Below are positions 16,589-24,585 of a stretch of 49,750 nt of DNA, in pieces (position 1 is the stretch's first letter; each line of letters opens with the position of its first letter). The notes under the pieces are model-generated. The model saw only the letters and a program-made list of their open reading frames with translations. It was not told the origin of the DNA and did not search any database. Origin of the DNA: Symbiodinium natans (Eukaryota > Sar > Dinophyceae > Suessiales > Symbiodiniaceae); NCBI GenBank assembly GCA_905221605.1, contig CAJNDS010002231.1, positions 515,001 through 564,750 on the forward strand, given 5' to 3'. The translations under genes and the position numbers were made by a program.

Positions 16589-17882
16589 GGTCGAGAACCT
16601 GGCGGCTGACTCCCTGCCGCCCTCCACGGACCTGCGTGACAACCATGTTCATGGTGCCTCCAAAGTTGCCCAGGTCGGGCCTCAGTCCGCTGGAGCTCTC
16701 TTGGAAGCCATGCTGGATGGAGTGGACCTGTCGAAGATGAAGGGCATGTTGCTGCTGGACCTCTTCCCCCACACTGGCGACATGCTCGAGGCTTTTGCGT
16801 TGCAGCAGCGCCTGTACTCCAAGAAAGTCACGCTTGGATACATGGGCTTCTTCGACAGCCAGACGCACTTGACATGGGCAGAGACGTTTGTGAAAGACAG
16901 CCTGGTGGACAAAATCCTGGAAGGCAGCCTCAACATGCCGAACGGGGAGAAGCTGGAGAAAGAGATCAGCCCAGACTTGCTGGACAACCTGCCCCCGAAG
17001 CCCCAGCTCAATGTGTTGGTGTGGACGAAGGACAGCACTGTTTCGTTGCCAACTGCAGTCGTGAAGAAGTGGCAAGGCCACGCCGTGGTTGGGCAGCAGT
17101 TTGCCGAGTTCCTGGAGGACTTCACCAACAAGGGGTTCACTGTGGCAGACCCATGCCAAGAGTCCAGCGAGGACAAAGAGGAGCCAAGCAAGCGTACTGC
17201 CCCTGGGGGGGACGAAACTGGCAGCACGACCAGGTCTCCGAAGAGGGTCAAGTGCATGGACTTGACTACTCGTCTTGTCCAGGCGAATGCTGTGAGTGAG
17301 GCGTTGCTTTTCGAAGCAAGTCTGGCTGGCAAGAATCCAGCAGTCCTGCAGATCCGGGCCAACCACACTGTGTACCTGCACAACAAGACTGAGACAGAGT
17401 ACTCGAGTCCAGACAAGGGCTTCCTCACGAGCTTCGGTAAAGGCCAGTTCAAGCTCGTGAAGGCCGGGGACAACCAGGCCACAGGCTACACCTTCAACCT
17501 GACAGGATCCGAGGACTTGGTAGTCAGCAATGGACAGGTCTGCACTGTGGGGGAGCTCGTCCAGACCATGCGTGAGAAGAAGCCAGACTGCCAGGTCTGC
17601 TACCACAACTTGACGACTGACCCGCAGAACCCCAAGAAGTTCAGCCTCCAGCAGACCCACTGCGTCGCCTTCCAGCCCAAGGCCCTTGAGGAGAAGGACA
17701 AGCTGGACCAGAACAACCTGGGCACGAAGGAGCCGTGGACGACATGGCAGGGATCTGATGCAATGAATTTGCTGTGGGCTGTGCGATGGGTTACGAAGGG
17801 ACTGACACCAGTCAAGCCAGTGGTCCACTTGAAAGAGAGAGTGGTCCTCAAAGCAGGCGAAGTCTGCCGCTTGTCGAAGTAA
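16474..17882 (+). CDS. Large accessory protein, C-terminal segment
   Basis: This continues the gene in the shifted frame: RLLFPGAADVSKSLWAGCLL, then about 450 residues to TAA at 17882. MLLLDLFPHTGDMLEAFALQ (near 16747-16806) resembles the D-x-F-x-x-x-G glycine loop of some adenine/N4 methyltransferases, but a matching catalytic DPPY/NPPF was not found, so this is a weak hint. A charged linker (EDKEEPSKRTAPGGDE, SPKRVKCMDL) separates a second compact C-terminal domain. No ATG is expected, because the 7 bp duplication at 16460-16473 splits it from its N-terminal part. Whether the duplication is fixed, polymorphic or an assembly error decides if the gene is dead. Confidence 0.6.
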
Positions 17883-18729
17883 CAGCTGCCGCTACAGGCG
17901 CCGGCTCTTTTGACACTGTAGTGAAGGCTGCAGGCATGTTTGCAGAAGGTGAGTGCTTTGCTTTTAGGTTGCTTTACTTTAAAACTTTCAGCCCCCGCAA
18001 AGAACGGTCATAAGTTCTTTTACTGTCTGCAGCAGCAGCAACTCATCCGAGCACATGTCCTGCAGCTTGCTAGCAGCGATTGGCTGCTGAAGATGTGTTG
18101 TCATCACACATACTAGGTCCGTGCTCTCCGCTTTGTCAGTATGGTGCTTTTCGAACGGAAAGTAAACAGTGCAGCCCCTTATTGTCCTAGGCGTCTGAGC
18201 CTGCTTACTTTCTGCTTGCTGGACAGAGCGCTTGGAGTGCAGTGGTGTTCCCAGTCACAGTCATTGACTGTGCACTGCTGGGGTAGCTGGAAGCAGCAGC
18301 AACAAGACGAGCAAATGACAGGATTCTAATGCTTCGCAGCTGTGCTAGACAAGGTGAGCACTGGAGGCCAGCTTGCTGGCCACCAGGCGAGCCTCAAGTA
18401 AATGTAGTCTGCAGTCTTGTACTGTTTCTAAACCCCAAAGCAGAATCTGCCAGCTCAGTCCTGCCAATCAGGCAATGCCACCAGTAAGCATGTTGAAGTT
18501 TCCTTTGTGCTGCTATCCCAATCCAGCTCTCAGGCCAAAACAGTAGGCAAGTATGCAGTGGCTGTGCTAGCTGCAGACCGACAGTCAGCATACAGTCACC
18601 ACGCTAACTGCATACAATCACCATACCCTAGGCCTGATTCGTCACCAGGCATGAGAAAGTTTAGGCCGCGCAGTGAAAGACTCAGGCCCCTACACAAAGA
18701 CTTTAGCGTTGTAGGCCTGCCTTGCAGCC
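17883..18729 (+). other. Intergenic region before the last transposon gene
   Basis: Noncoding by appearance, with one palindrome at 18366-18381. A segment rich in CAGCATACAGTCACC-type short repeats lies around 18570-18630. CTTGCAGCC directly precedes the next ATG. Confidence 0.45.
18366..18381. repeat. Palindrome GGCCAGC-TT-GCTGGCC
   Basis: Perfect 7 bp arms around TT, downstream of the large accessory gene. The flanks (GGA, ACCAGG) match the copy at 12435-12450. Confidence 0.8.
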
Positions 18730-19215
18730 ATGGCAGACAGCAAGGAGCAAAAGGTGCAAGACTGGTCCCCTGTCAGCCCCGCGCCTGACGAGGAAATGTC
18801 CCCGGTCACGCCCCCCACAGTCTATCATGAAGATGATATGAAGATGGTCTGGAACGCTGGTCTGCAGGCAGGTCTGAGTCTGGCTGTCGCTGCTGCAGCC
18901 CCTAACTCTGCGGCGGTAAACTTTGCAGCCACAAGCTCTGCAGCTGCAAACTCTGCAGAGTCTGCAGCCACTGTCCCTACACCCTCTGCAGCTGCCGCGA
19001 CAACTACAGGGAGCACAGAGTTTTCGAGCTCTTCGGCCTCTAGCAACCCAAACCTGAAGGGCAAACTGGTGCCAACGACAGAGGCTGAGTGGAAGCTACG
19101 CAAACTCAGAGACAAGAAGAACGCGAAGGAGAAGGTGAGGCAGGACAAGAAGAAGAAGGACAAACTTCTGCAAGGACAGAAGGAGAAGCCGGCTGGGCCT
19201 GGACCTGCTGCTTGA
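18730..19215 (+). CDS. Small charged low-complexity protein
   Basis: The 161-residue ORF starts at ATG 18730 (MADSKEQKVQDWSPVSPAPD) in a fair context. The N-terminus is acidic with SPxxP motifs, the middle is an Ala/Ser/Thr-rich low-complexity stretch, and the C-terminal 50 residues are strongly Lys/Arg/Glu-rich and probably helical (EWKLRKLRDKKNAKEK). No domain was recognised. It is the last gene before the right end and is followed within 20 bases by a palindrome. An in-frame coding sequence of this length with a clear compositional layout supports a real gene, but it could be a fragment. Confidence 0.5.
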   Translation: MADSKEQKVQDWSPVSPAPDEEMSPVTPPTVYHEDDMKMVWNAGLQAGLSLAVAAAAPNSAAVNFAATSSAAANSAESAATVPTPSAAAATTTGSTEFSSSSASSNPNLKGKLVPTTEAEWKLRKLRDKKNAKEKVRQDKKKKDKLLQGQKEKPAGPGPAA

Positions 19216-19230
19216 AAAAAAGTTCTGGCA

Positions 19231-19244
19231 GCCAGCTTGCTGGC
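19231..19244. repeat. Palindrome GCCAGC-TT-GCTGGC
   Basis: Starts 15 bases after the stop of the last transposon gene. It is followed by two tandem copies of a short unit (CAGCCTGCTGGGCTTCAGGT) to about 19300. Confidence 0.75.
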
Positions 19245-19422
19245 AGCCAGCCTGCTGGGCTTCAGGTCTGTCAGCCAGCCTGCTGGGCTTCAGGTCTGTC
19301 TTTCTAGAGGCTTAGGATTGCGGGTTAGTTTAGGGTGCATGCAGGACAGAGGTAAAAAGCTTTAGGCTTTAAGGTTTTAAAGGGTTTAGGGTTGTGGGTG
19401 CAGTGTTTAGGCCTTTCTGGCA

Positions 19423-19436
19423 GCCAGCTTGCTGGC
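19423..19436. repeat. Palindrome GCCAGC-TT-GCTGGC
   Basis: The sixth copy, in the right noncoding end. The surrounding block (CTGGCAGCCAGC...AGCCAGCCT) also matches the copy at 19231, so a longer unit was duplicated. Confidence 0.75.
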
Positions 19437-19504
19437 AGCCAGCCTACTGGGTTTAAGGTCTGTCTTTCTGTAGGCAGGGCTTTGGGTGCATTATTTAATT
19501 TACG

Positions 19505-19722
19505 GGTTTGAAAAAGGAGCTAAAAGCTACGAGGCTTAAGGCTCCAAAGGGCATAGGGTTTAGCATTCAGGGGCTGGGGTGCAGTGTACGGTTTCAAAAG
19601 GAGTTAACAGCTTAAGGGGCTTAAGGCTTCAAAGGGGTTTAGGGTGTAAGTATGGTTTGAAAGGGAGTTAAGAGCTTCAGGGCCTTAAGGCCTCCGAGGG
19701 TTAAGGTTTGATTTGGGGTGCA
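19505..19722. repeat. Degenerate tandem repeats in the right end of the transposon
   Basis: Three or four divergent copies of a unit of about 60-85 bp start at about 19505, 19591 and 19655, with a weaker one near 19340. Each has GTTTGAAAAGGAG, AGCTT, GCTTAAGGC and CAAAGGG in order. Noncoding, subterminal. Confidence 0.6.
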
Positions 19723-19878
19723 AAGTTTTAAGGTTTTTCCGAGCCAATAAGCTGGCAACCACAAGAGGGGGTTAGGGGACTCTTGGGCTCCAAGTATGTT
19801 TCAGGACCTGGTATTTTTGGGGTAATTCCCCCCCTTTGTTTTGCGAATAGGTGTTTGCTATTCTTTTAGTGACTTGGT

Positions 19879-19954
19879 GAAAATACCTTTGGAAACGAGC
19901 CTTTTCGACAATCCTTTTATATGACTCAACTATCCTCTTATATGATGGCTCGTT
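19879..19954 (-). repeat. Right terminal inverted repeat of the TTAA transposon
   Basis: Reverse complement of the left end with scattered mismatches and one single-base gap. It contains the same double TCATATAA/GATTGTC-type sub-repeat, inverted. Confidence 0.9.
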
Positions 19955-19958
19955 TTAA
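19955..19958 (+). repeat. Right TTAA target-site duplication
   Basis: TTAA immediately outside the right inverted repeat, matching 8211-8214. Confidence 0.85.
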
Positions 19959-20592
19959 GCGCATGATGCAGAATCGCATCAATTTGGCTACCTTCGACGA
20001 GGCCTCTGCTGCGGATGGGTCGTGTCCCCTTGAGCAGATCGCGGATGCGTCGGGCATCGCGGTAGGGGGCAGCGTCGTGCAGATGACGCGTGACTTGAGT
20101 CAGCTCAAGGTGCTTATGACGCACTCGAAGAGCTTGACCCCCGCGCAGCAAAACTGGCCGCCCTTGATACAGGAGGCGTTCGCCCAGCTCGAGGTAAAGC
20201 GGGCGACACGCCGCATGTTTGGCTCTATTCGGACTCTGTGTTGGACAGATCATGCCAACCTTACCCGAGCGCAAACATCGGACATCGGAATGGATCCGAA
20301 GCTCGTCCGGTGGGTTGCAGAAATCCTTATGGATGGGTCCGAAATAAGGAGCCTTAGCGGTCGCTCAGCGACGCTGGGTGACAGTTTTAGCCGCAATCCC
20401 AAGGATCGGGATGCGCTCCTTGCGGCGAGGACGAAAGACCTCGAGGGCCTTTCGGGCCAACTCCGAGGATTCGACCTGGACCAGTACCTCGGAGAGGGTA
20501 CTGAGGGTGACGGACCAGTGCCCTGGGCGAAAGGCCGCTGGGTTCTGGGTGGAAGACACCACCAGGACCACGGTCAGGAAGTTCGCCCATGA
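19959..20592 (+). CDS. Retrotransposon RNase H domain, C-part (resumes after the transposon)
   Basis: This is the continuation of the polyprotein cut at 8214: KRMMQNRINLATFDEASA. It shows the Ty3/gypsy RNase H layout: first catalytic Asp in ADASGIAVGG (20044-20046), SLTPAQQNWPPLIQEAFAQL with the expected Glu, and WTDHANL (Asp at 20248-20250). It then has SATLGDSFSRNP, equivalent to the conserved ADALSR end. The open frame runs back into the inverted repeat (ATG at 19921), but that part is transposon. Near 20530-20560 the protein-like signal moves to the +1 frame, which leads into RT fingers, not into an integrase zinc-binding domain. The domain would degrade template RNA during reverse transcription, but it is split here. 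Confidence 0.85.
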
Positions 20593-23500
20593 CTGCATCC
20601 CCACCGGGCCGCCGGTCTCGTCCCAGCCTCACAGTCTGAGGGGCGAGTCCGCGCAATGGGTCGACGACAAGCTTGAAGAAGAATGCAAGCGGGGTCAGTT
20701 GATCCGCGGCAGCTCGGCTTGGGGATCTGCGCCGTTTCCGACCAAGGAAATGCCCAGCTACAAGCGGCATAGGAAGCGACGCTTGGTGGTTGACTACCGC
20801 CGTGTGAATGCCCGAATTAAGCGCTCCACGTACTATTGTCGGCGGGGCAGCGATGTGCTCGCCGCCGCAGTAGGTTCGGTTTGGTATACCTTCGTGGATG
20901 CGGTTAGTGGGTTTAATCAGATTAGGAACACCAAGCGAGCTCGCGAGGTGTTGGCCATTGTGGCAAGGTCAGGGAAATATCTCCCTGTCGGCCTTACCTT
21001 TGGCCCGATTAACGGCCCTGATGATTTCAACTTTGTGGTTGATAGGGCCTATGCCCCCGGCAGAGGTAGGCGCCTTAAGTATACTAAGGAGTGGATTGCC
21101 TACGTAGATGATCTTACTGTTAGGACGGGTAGGGTCATTGATGGGCAGTTTTTCACTGATGCCCAAGCCGAGGGGGCGGTGCGCGAAGCGTGCGCCAAGG
21201 GGGCAGTCGCGGCTCCGCAGAGCGCGTCGTCTGCTCTTGAAGCCTTAGGCGTTCGCGGTGCGCACAACACCAAGCGCGCGAACCATGACGCGGCGCGCTC
21301 AGACCAGAATCACCCCACGCGCGTTCTGATGCTCAGGATGTTGGGGCTGTTCGGGTGTTTCTGTGTTCAGGGCGGGTGTTTTTGGGGCGGGCCGTTTCCC
21401 AGGTCGCCGGTCTGCGGGCAGAAGGATTTTTCGTCGTTCGTCGCGTGCAGCTTCGTTCGTTTGTCTCGCAGCCAGTGTTTAGGAAGCAGGCCTAGAGGTT
21501 CGGTCCAAGGTCGAAGCAGAAGCCGTAGAAGCCTTAAAGCCCAGACCTTAAGGAAACTCCCCAAACCCCCGCCGCAGCGGTTCAAGTGTGTTGTAGAGCC
21601 TAGGGTAGGTAGTCCCTCCCCGCGTTCGTGCCTGTGCACTGCGCCCCGCTGCGGGTCGCGACCAGACCGCGCGGGAGCGACCAATCGGTCGCCCGGACCT
21701 TCGTGGTCAACCACAAGGCCCCGCTGCGGGCCGTGCCCTGGCCGCGCGGGAGCGGCTGCCTACCACTACTGCACACCGGCCCCTTGCAGCGGGCCGTGTC
21801 CTGGCCGCTCAAGGGCGCGTCAGGTTTCCCTCGCCCATCGGAGGTCCTGCAAAGCCGCGGGCCTCAGTGCCGCGATGGGTGGAGGAGGGTCGAAGGGCAG
21901 GGGCAAGAGCAAGAGCCCAGGCCCTAAGGGCCGGAAGGGCCCGCCCACGATAGACGACGTGCAGCGCCTGCTAGTCCGATGCATGCGGCACGGCGAAGGT
22001 GGCTGCAGAGGCCGGTTCGGTCCGGGCGGCCTCTACCCGGTTGATGAGTTGATCGAACAACTCGGGATCACCATCAACCAGTACAACCAGGCGGTCGCGC
22101 ACGACGCCAGCCAGCGGAAACCGAGGTTGGACACCTCGCACGCTGGTTTCCTTCGTGCCTTCCAAGGCCACTCTGCCGATTGTGGCCATCCGATGGGGTT
22201 CATGATGGAGGGCCTAAGTGAGACGGCCATCGACGACCTCATCCGTCAGTATGGCCCGGCCATGTGGCACGGCACGGACTTGCATGTCGTGCCAAGCCTG
22301 TTGCAGAACTGCCTGATCCCCGGCGGCGGGCCGGGAGGCCGCCTCGGGGTGCACTACGTCCTAGGACACTGCCCCACGCAGTGGGAGGACGGAAGGCGCG
22401 GGTTCCGCCGCGGATCGACTTGCATAGTCGAGGTCCGACTGGCGGTCCTGCGGGACGCCGGAGTGCCCATCTATGCAGGAGCGGATGGGGTGGCCCTCAC
22501 TGGCCAGATTAGGGCCACCGGCATTTCCCGCATCTGGGCACTCCCCAGGGGCTCGCCTGTCTACTCAGACCTGATAGCTGAGTTGGAAGTGGATAGGTTG
22601 GTCCTGCGTGTCGACCTAAAGAGTTTAGGCGACTCCAGTGCGGGCCCCAACCCGCCGTTGGGGCGAGGACCGAAACTGGGCACGGTCCAAGCGTCCCAAG
22701 CTGCTGCGGCCAGCAGTGGCGCGGCGAGCTCCTCGACGGTTGTGCTGGCCCCTGCGGGTCGCGTCATGGGCGCGGGGGCCGCCCAACCTGTTACCCCTCC
22801 TAAGGCCGCGCCTAAGGCCAAAGGGCGTCCCTTAGGGACCCCTAGGACTTCGATCGTGCCAGCGAAGCCCAAGGTGTACCCTCGGCGTAACGTCCCGGGC
22901 CCCAATGTCCTCGAGCCCGAGGACTCGCTCGAGGAAGAGGCAGCCCAAGCAGCTGAAGGTGTCGAGGAAGATAGTTCCAGCTCGGATCTTCCCGACACGC
23001 GGGCGCCTCCAGCCGCGGTCAGAGTGAAGGAGGACGAGGAGCCCGCTAGTGGGGCCCAGGCCGAGAGCACAGAGGAAGGAGTCCTCGTGCTCGGCCAGTC
23101 TGTGGTCACCAGCGCGAAGGAATACCTCGCGCGGTCCGAAGCTCTTCTTAGAGCGCAGAAGCTCCAGTCGAGAATACTGGAGGTTGCGGGAACTGCGATG
23201 GTGAAGCTGGAGAAGATCACCAAGCGTGAGGAGTCCCTCAAAACGCTGCGCCGAGAGGGAGAGAGTCGGGCGGCCGGGGAAGGCGCCGACGGGGAAGAGG
23301 TGTCTGACGATGGTCAGGACGCCCCCGGGGCTGCGGGGCCGAGCAGTTCCGCCAGGCCTTCGGGAGGCGGGACCGCCCAGTCCGCCTCAGCCTCGGAGGA
23401 GCCTCGCCCCAACGCTGACGGCCACTACGGATGTTCGGCTCCGGGATGCGGGCTAGCCTTTGAGTCGCTGGTGCAGTATCACTTGCATCAGGCGGCCTGC

Positions 23501-23962
23501 CATGGCGCCTCTCTTCCGCCCAACCTGGGGATCAGCCCCTCCGCACCTCTTGACCCTTTTCGTCAGGACTGGCGGGGACGGCTGTTCCGCCGAGGAAAGG
23601 ACGGTGGGTATGGGGAGGTGCCCATGCTCCGAGTGATTAGGTACCACAAAGCCAACGGGTACGATCACTCGAGAGTCCCGCTCCTGAGACGAGGGGACCG
23701 AATCCAGCTTGAGGATGGATCGCACCACATCTATGGTGGTAGCCATCCGCCGGGGTGGCTTCGCGACGACCCCGAGCTGGACCCCCCTGGCGCTCCAGAG
23801 GGAAGCGATGGAGGGTCCACGCCCAAGAGCGAGCCCACGGAGGAGGCCGTGCCCGAGCCTCCGCGGAAGGCCGCTCCGCGCGGGCGGGCCCTCGAGCCGC
23901 CGAAGGGCGACGTCCAGCGACGCCTGGCCGAGCGTCGCTCCAATACTCGCCGGACCTGGTGA
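20378..23962 (+). CDS. RT fingers/palm + Tpt1-like RNA 2'-phosphotransferase + C2H2 finger
   Basis: Real coding appears to begin at about 20540. RT fingers/palm follow: RLVVDYRRVNARI (DYR at 20792-20800), YTFVDAVSGFNQI and the catalytic YVDD at 21101-21112. No thumb follows; it is encoded 13 kb upstream. The stretch 21260-21870 is probably linker or noncoding, with three degenerate GC-rich repeats. From ATG 21875 a KptA/Tpt1-like domain appears: MRHGEG (Arg at 21986, His 21989), FLRAFQGHS (Arg 22154), MWHGTD (His 22268), GRLGVHY (Arg 22340) and DGVALT. These match the family's catalytic RH, R, H and R positions. Tpt1 removes a 2'-phosphate from RNA using NAD+. A long disordered region follows, then a C2H2-like finger (Cys 23432 to His 23503). 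The stop at 23962 is followed by the -1 frame. Confidence 0.8.
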   Translation: MTVLAAIPRIGMRSLRRGRKTSRAFRANSEDSTWTSTSERVLRVTDQCPGRKAAGFWVEDTTRTTVRKFAHDCIPTGPPVSSQPHSLRGESAQWVDDKLEEECKRGQLIRGSSAWGSAPFPTKEMPSYKRHRKRRLVVDYRRVNARIKRSTYYCRRGSDVLAAAVGSVWYTFVDAVSGFNQIRNTKRAREVLAIVARSGKYLPVGLTFGPINGPDDFNFVVDRAYAPGRGRRLKYTKEWIAYVDDLTVRTGRVIDGQFFTDAQAEGAVREACAKGAVAAPQSASSALEALGVRGAHNTKRANHDAARSDQNHPTRVLMLRMLGLFGCFCVQGGCFWGGPFPRSPVCGQKDFSSFVACSFVRLSRSQCLGSRPRGSVQGRSRSRRSLKAQTLRKLPKPPPQRFKCVVEPRVGSPSPRSCLCTAPRCGSRPDRAGATNRSPGPSWSTTRPRCGPCPGRAGAAAYHYCTPAPCSGPCPGRSRARQVSLAHRRSCKAAGLSAAMGGGGSKGRGKSKSPGPKGRKGPPTIDDVQRLLVRCMRHGEGGCRGRFGPGGLYPVDELIEQLGITINQYNQAVAHDASQRKPRLDTSHAGFLRAFQGHSADCGHPMGFMMEGLSETAIDDLIRQYGPAMWHGTDLHVVPSLLQNCLIPGGGPGGRLGVHYVLGHCPTQWEDGRRGFRRGSTCIVEVRLAVLRDAGVPIYAGADGVALTGQIRATGISRIWALPRGSPVYSDLIAELEVDRLVLRVDLKSLGDSSAGPNPPLGRGPKLGTVQASQAAAASSGAASSSTVVLAPAGRVMGAGAAQPVTPPKAAPKAKGRPLGTPRTSIVPAKPKVYPRRNVPGPNVLEPEDSLEEEAAQAAEGVEEDSSSSDLPDTRAPPAAVRVKEDEEPASGAQAESTEEGVLVLGQSVVTSAKEYLARSEALLRAQKLQSRILEVAGTAMVKLEKITKREESLKTLRREGESRAAGEGADGEEVSDDGQDAPGAAGPSSSARPSGGGTAQSASASEEPRPNADGHYGCSAPGCGLAFESLVQYHLHQAACHGASLPPNLGISPSAPLDPFRQDWRGRLFRRGKDGGYGEVPMLRVIRYHKANGYDHSRVPLLRRGDRIQLEDGSHHIYGGSHPPGWLRDDPELDPPGAPEGSDGGSTPKSEPTEEAVPEPPRKAAPRGRALEPPKGDVQRRLAERRSNTRRTW

Positions 23963-24585
23963 CGCCTCTTGACGATCTCCATGCCAAGGAGATCGACTCC
24001 TTCTTCGCGGGCGACCCAGCCGCGGATAGCCTTGACGTCATTTTGATGCGCGCCGAGGTTCGCACTGAGTCCCACCTCAAGGTTGGCCGGGAGGAGGAAG
24101 AGCCCCTGGTCAAGGAGGAACAGGAGGAGGAGGCTGAGGTCGTCAAGGACGAAGAGGTCTCGGTTGAGATGGAGGCTGCCACCGCGGATGAGGCGGACGA
24201 GGTCGCCCTCCCAGCCAACCGAGCCTACGTCGAAGGCCGCTTTTACCCCTACGGCAGCTGGCGGTGCTTCTTCTGCGAAGCCATTAACCCGGTGACCGAG
24301 GACCAGTGCCTCACCACGCACGCGGGCGGCCCGAATGCGGGCGCCCCGTGCGACGGCCGATGGATCAATGGGATCGACATCGGGTGGTGGGAGGTGGATC
24401 CCCAAACCGCGCCGGAGCAATGGCGGCGGAGGTTTTCTGCCGAAGAGCTTGAAGACCAACAAGCGCGGGCAGATGCCGCGAGGCTCCTCAGCGATGAGGA
24501 ACTCGCTGAAGCCCTCCAGGCGGCCGAAGAGGCGCAGGCGGCCGAGCGCGCCAAGAAGATCACATCAGCGAAGCGCTCCGCATAG
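23755..24585 (+). CDS. Acidic linker with RanBP2-like zinc finger (retrotransposon)
   Basis: The frame is open from 23755, but protein-like sequence begins at about 23945 (SPDLVTPLDDLHAKEIDSFF), where the previous frame ends, so this is probably the same polyprotein after a -1 shift. It has a Glu/Asp-rich run (about 24085-24210), then WRCFFCEAINPVTEDQC (about 24259-24310). This fits the W-x-C-x2-C-x3-N-x6-C start of a RanBP2-type finger, although the final Cys spacing is irregular. GWWEVDP and an Ala/Glu helix follow. Near 24545 the signal passes to the -1 frame of the next ORF. RNA or protein binding is plausible for such fingers; the exact role is unknown. Confidence 0.55.
   Translation: MASRRPRAGPPWRSRGKRWRVHAQERAHGGGRARASAEGRSARAGPRAAEGRRPATPGRASLQYSPDLVTPLDDLHAKEIDSFFAGDPAADSLDVILMRAEVRTESHLKVGREEEEPLVKEEQEEEAEVVKDEEVSVEMEAATADEADEVALPANRAYVEGRFYPYGSWRCFFCEAINPVTEDQCLTTHAGGPNAGAPCDGRWINGIDIGWWEVDPQTAPEQWRRRFSAEELEDQQARADAARLLSDEELAEALQAAEEAQAAERAKKITSAKRSA

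Larger units (their letters stand above)
8215..19954 (+). mobile_element. 11.7 kb TTAA-flanked multi-gene DNA transposon
   Basis: The ends are inverted repeats of about 76 bp at about 87% identity by eye, flanked by TTAA. Excision with one TTAA exactly restores the host RNase H ORF, which independently fixes both boundaries. Five genes, all on +, lie inside: a DDE-type candidate, a basic protein, a C5-MTase-like protein, a large unknown protein and a small charged protein. TTAA duplication is the hallmark of piggyBac-type transposons, but the candidate transposase does not look like a standard piggyBac protein to me. Element size and cargo are unusual for that class. The probable introns are still present, so the element most likely entered the retrotransposon as DNA after integration. 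Confidence 0.9.

Noticed and set aside
16747-16806. Adenine methyltransferase motif in the large accessory protein
   Set aside because: Only a glycine-loop-like segment is seen; no DPPY/NPPF-type catalytic motif was found, so no enzyme call is made.
16386-17828. 480-codon open frame on - opposite the large accessory gene
   Set aside because: Antisense shadow. Leu/Val/Gln-rich composition is typical of reverse reading of GC-biased codons, and it has no motif.
8215-19954. Polinton/Maverick-type or viral element
   Set aside because: No DNA polymerase B, packaging ATPase, capsid or retroviral-type integrase was recognised, and the TTAA duplication does not fit the usual 5-6 bp duplication of those elements.
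21260-21870. Coding continuation between RT palm and Tpt1-like domain
   Set aside because: The frame is open, but composition is Arg/Ser/Pro/Cys-rich without structure and includes three degenerate GC-rich repeats. It is treated as linker or noncoding.
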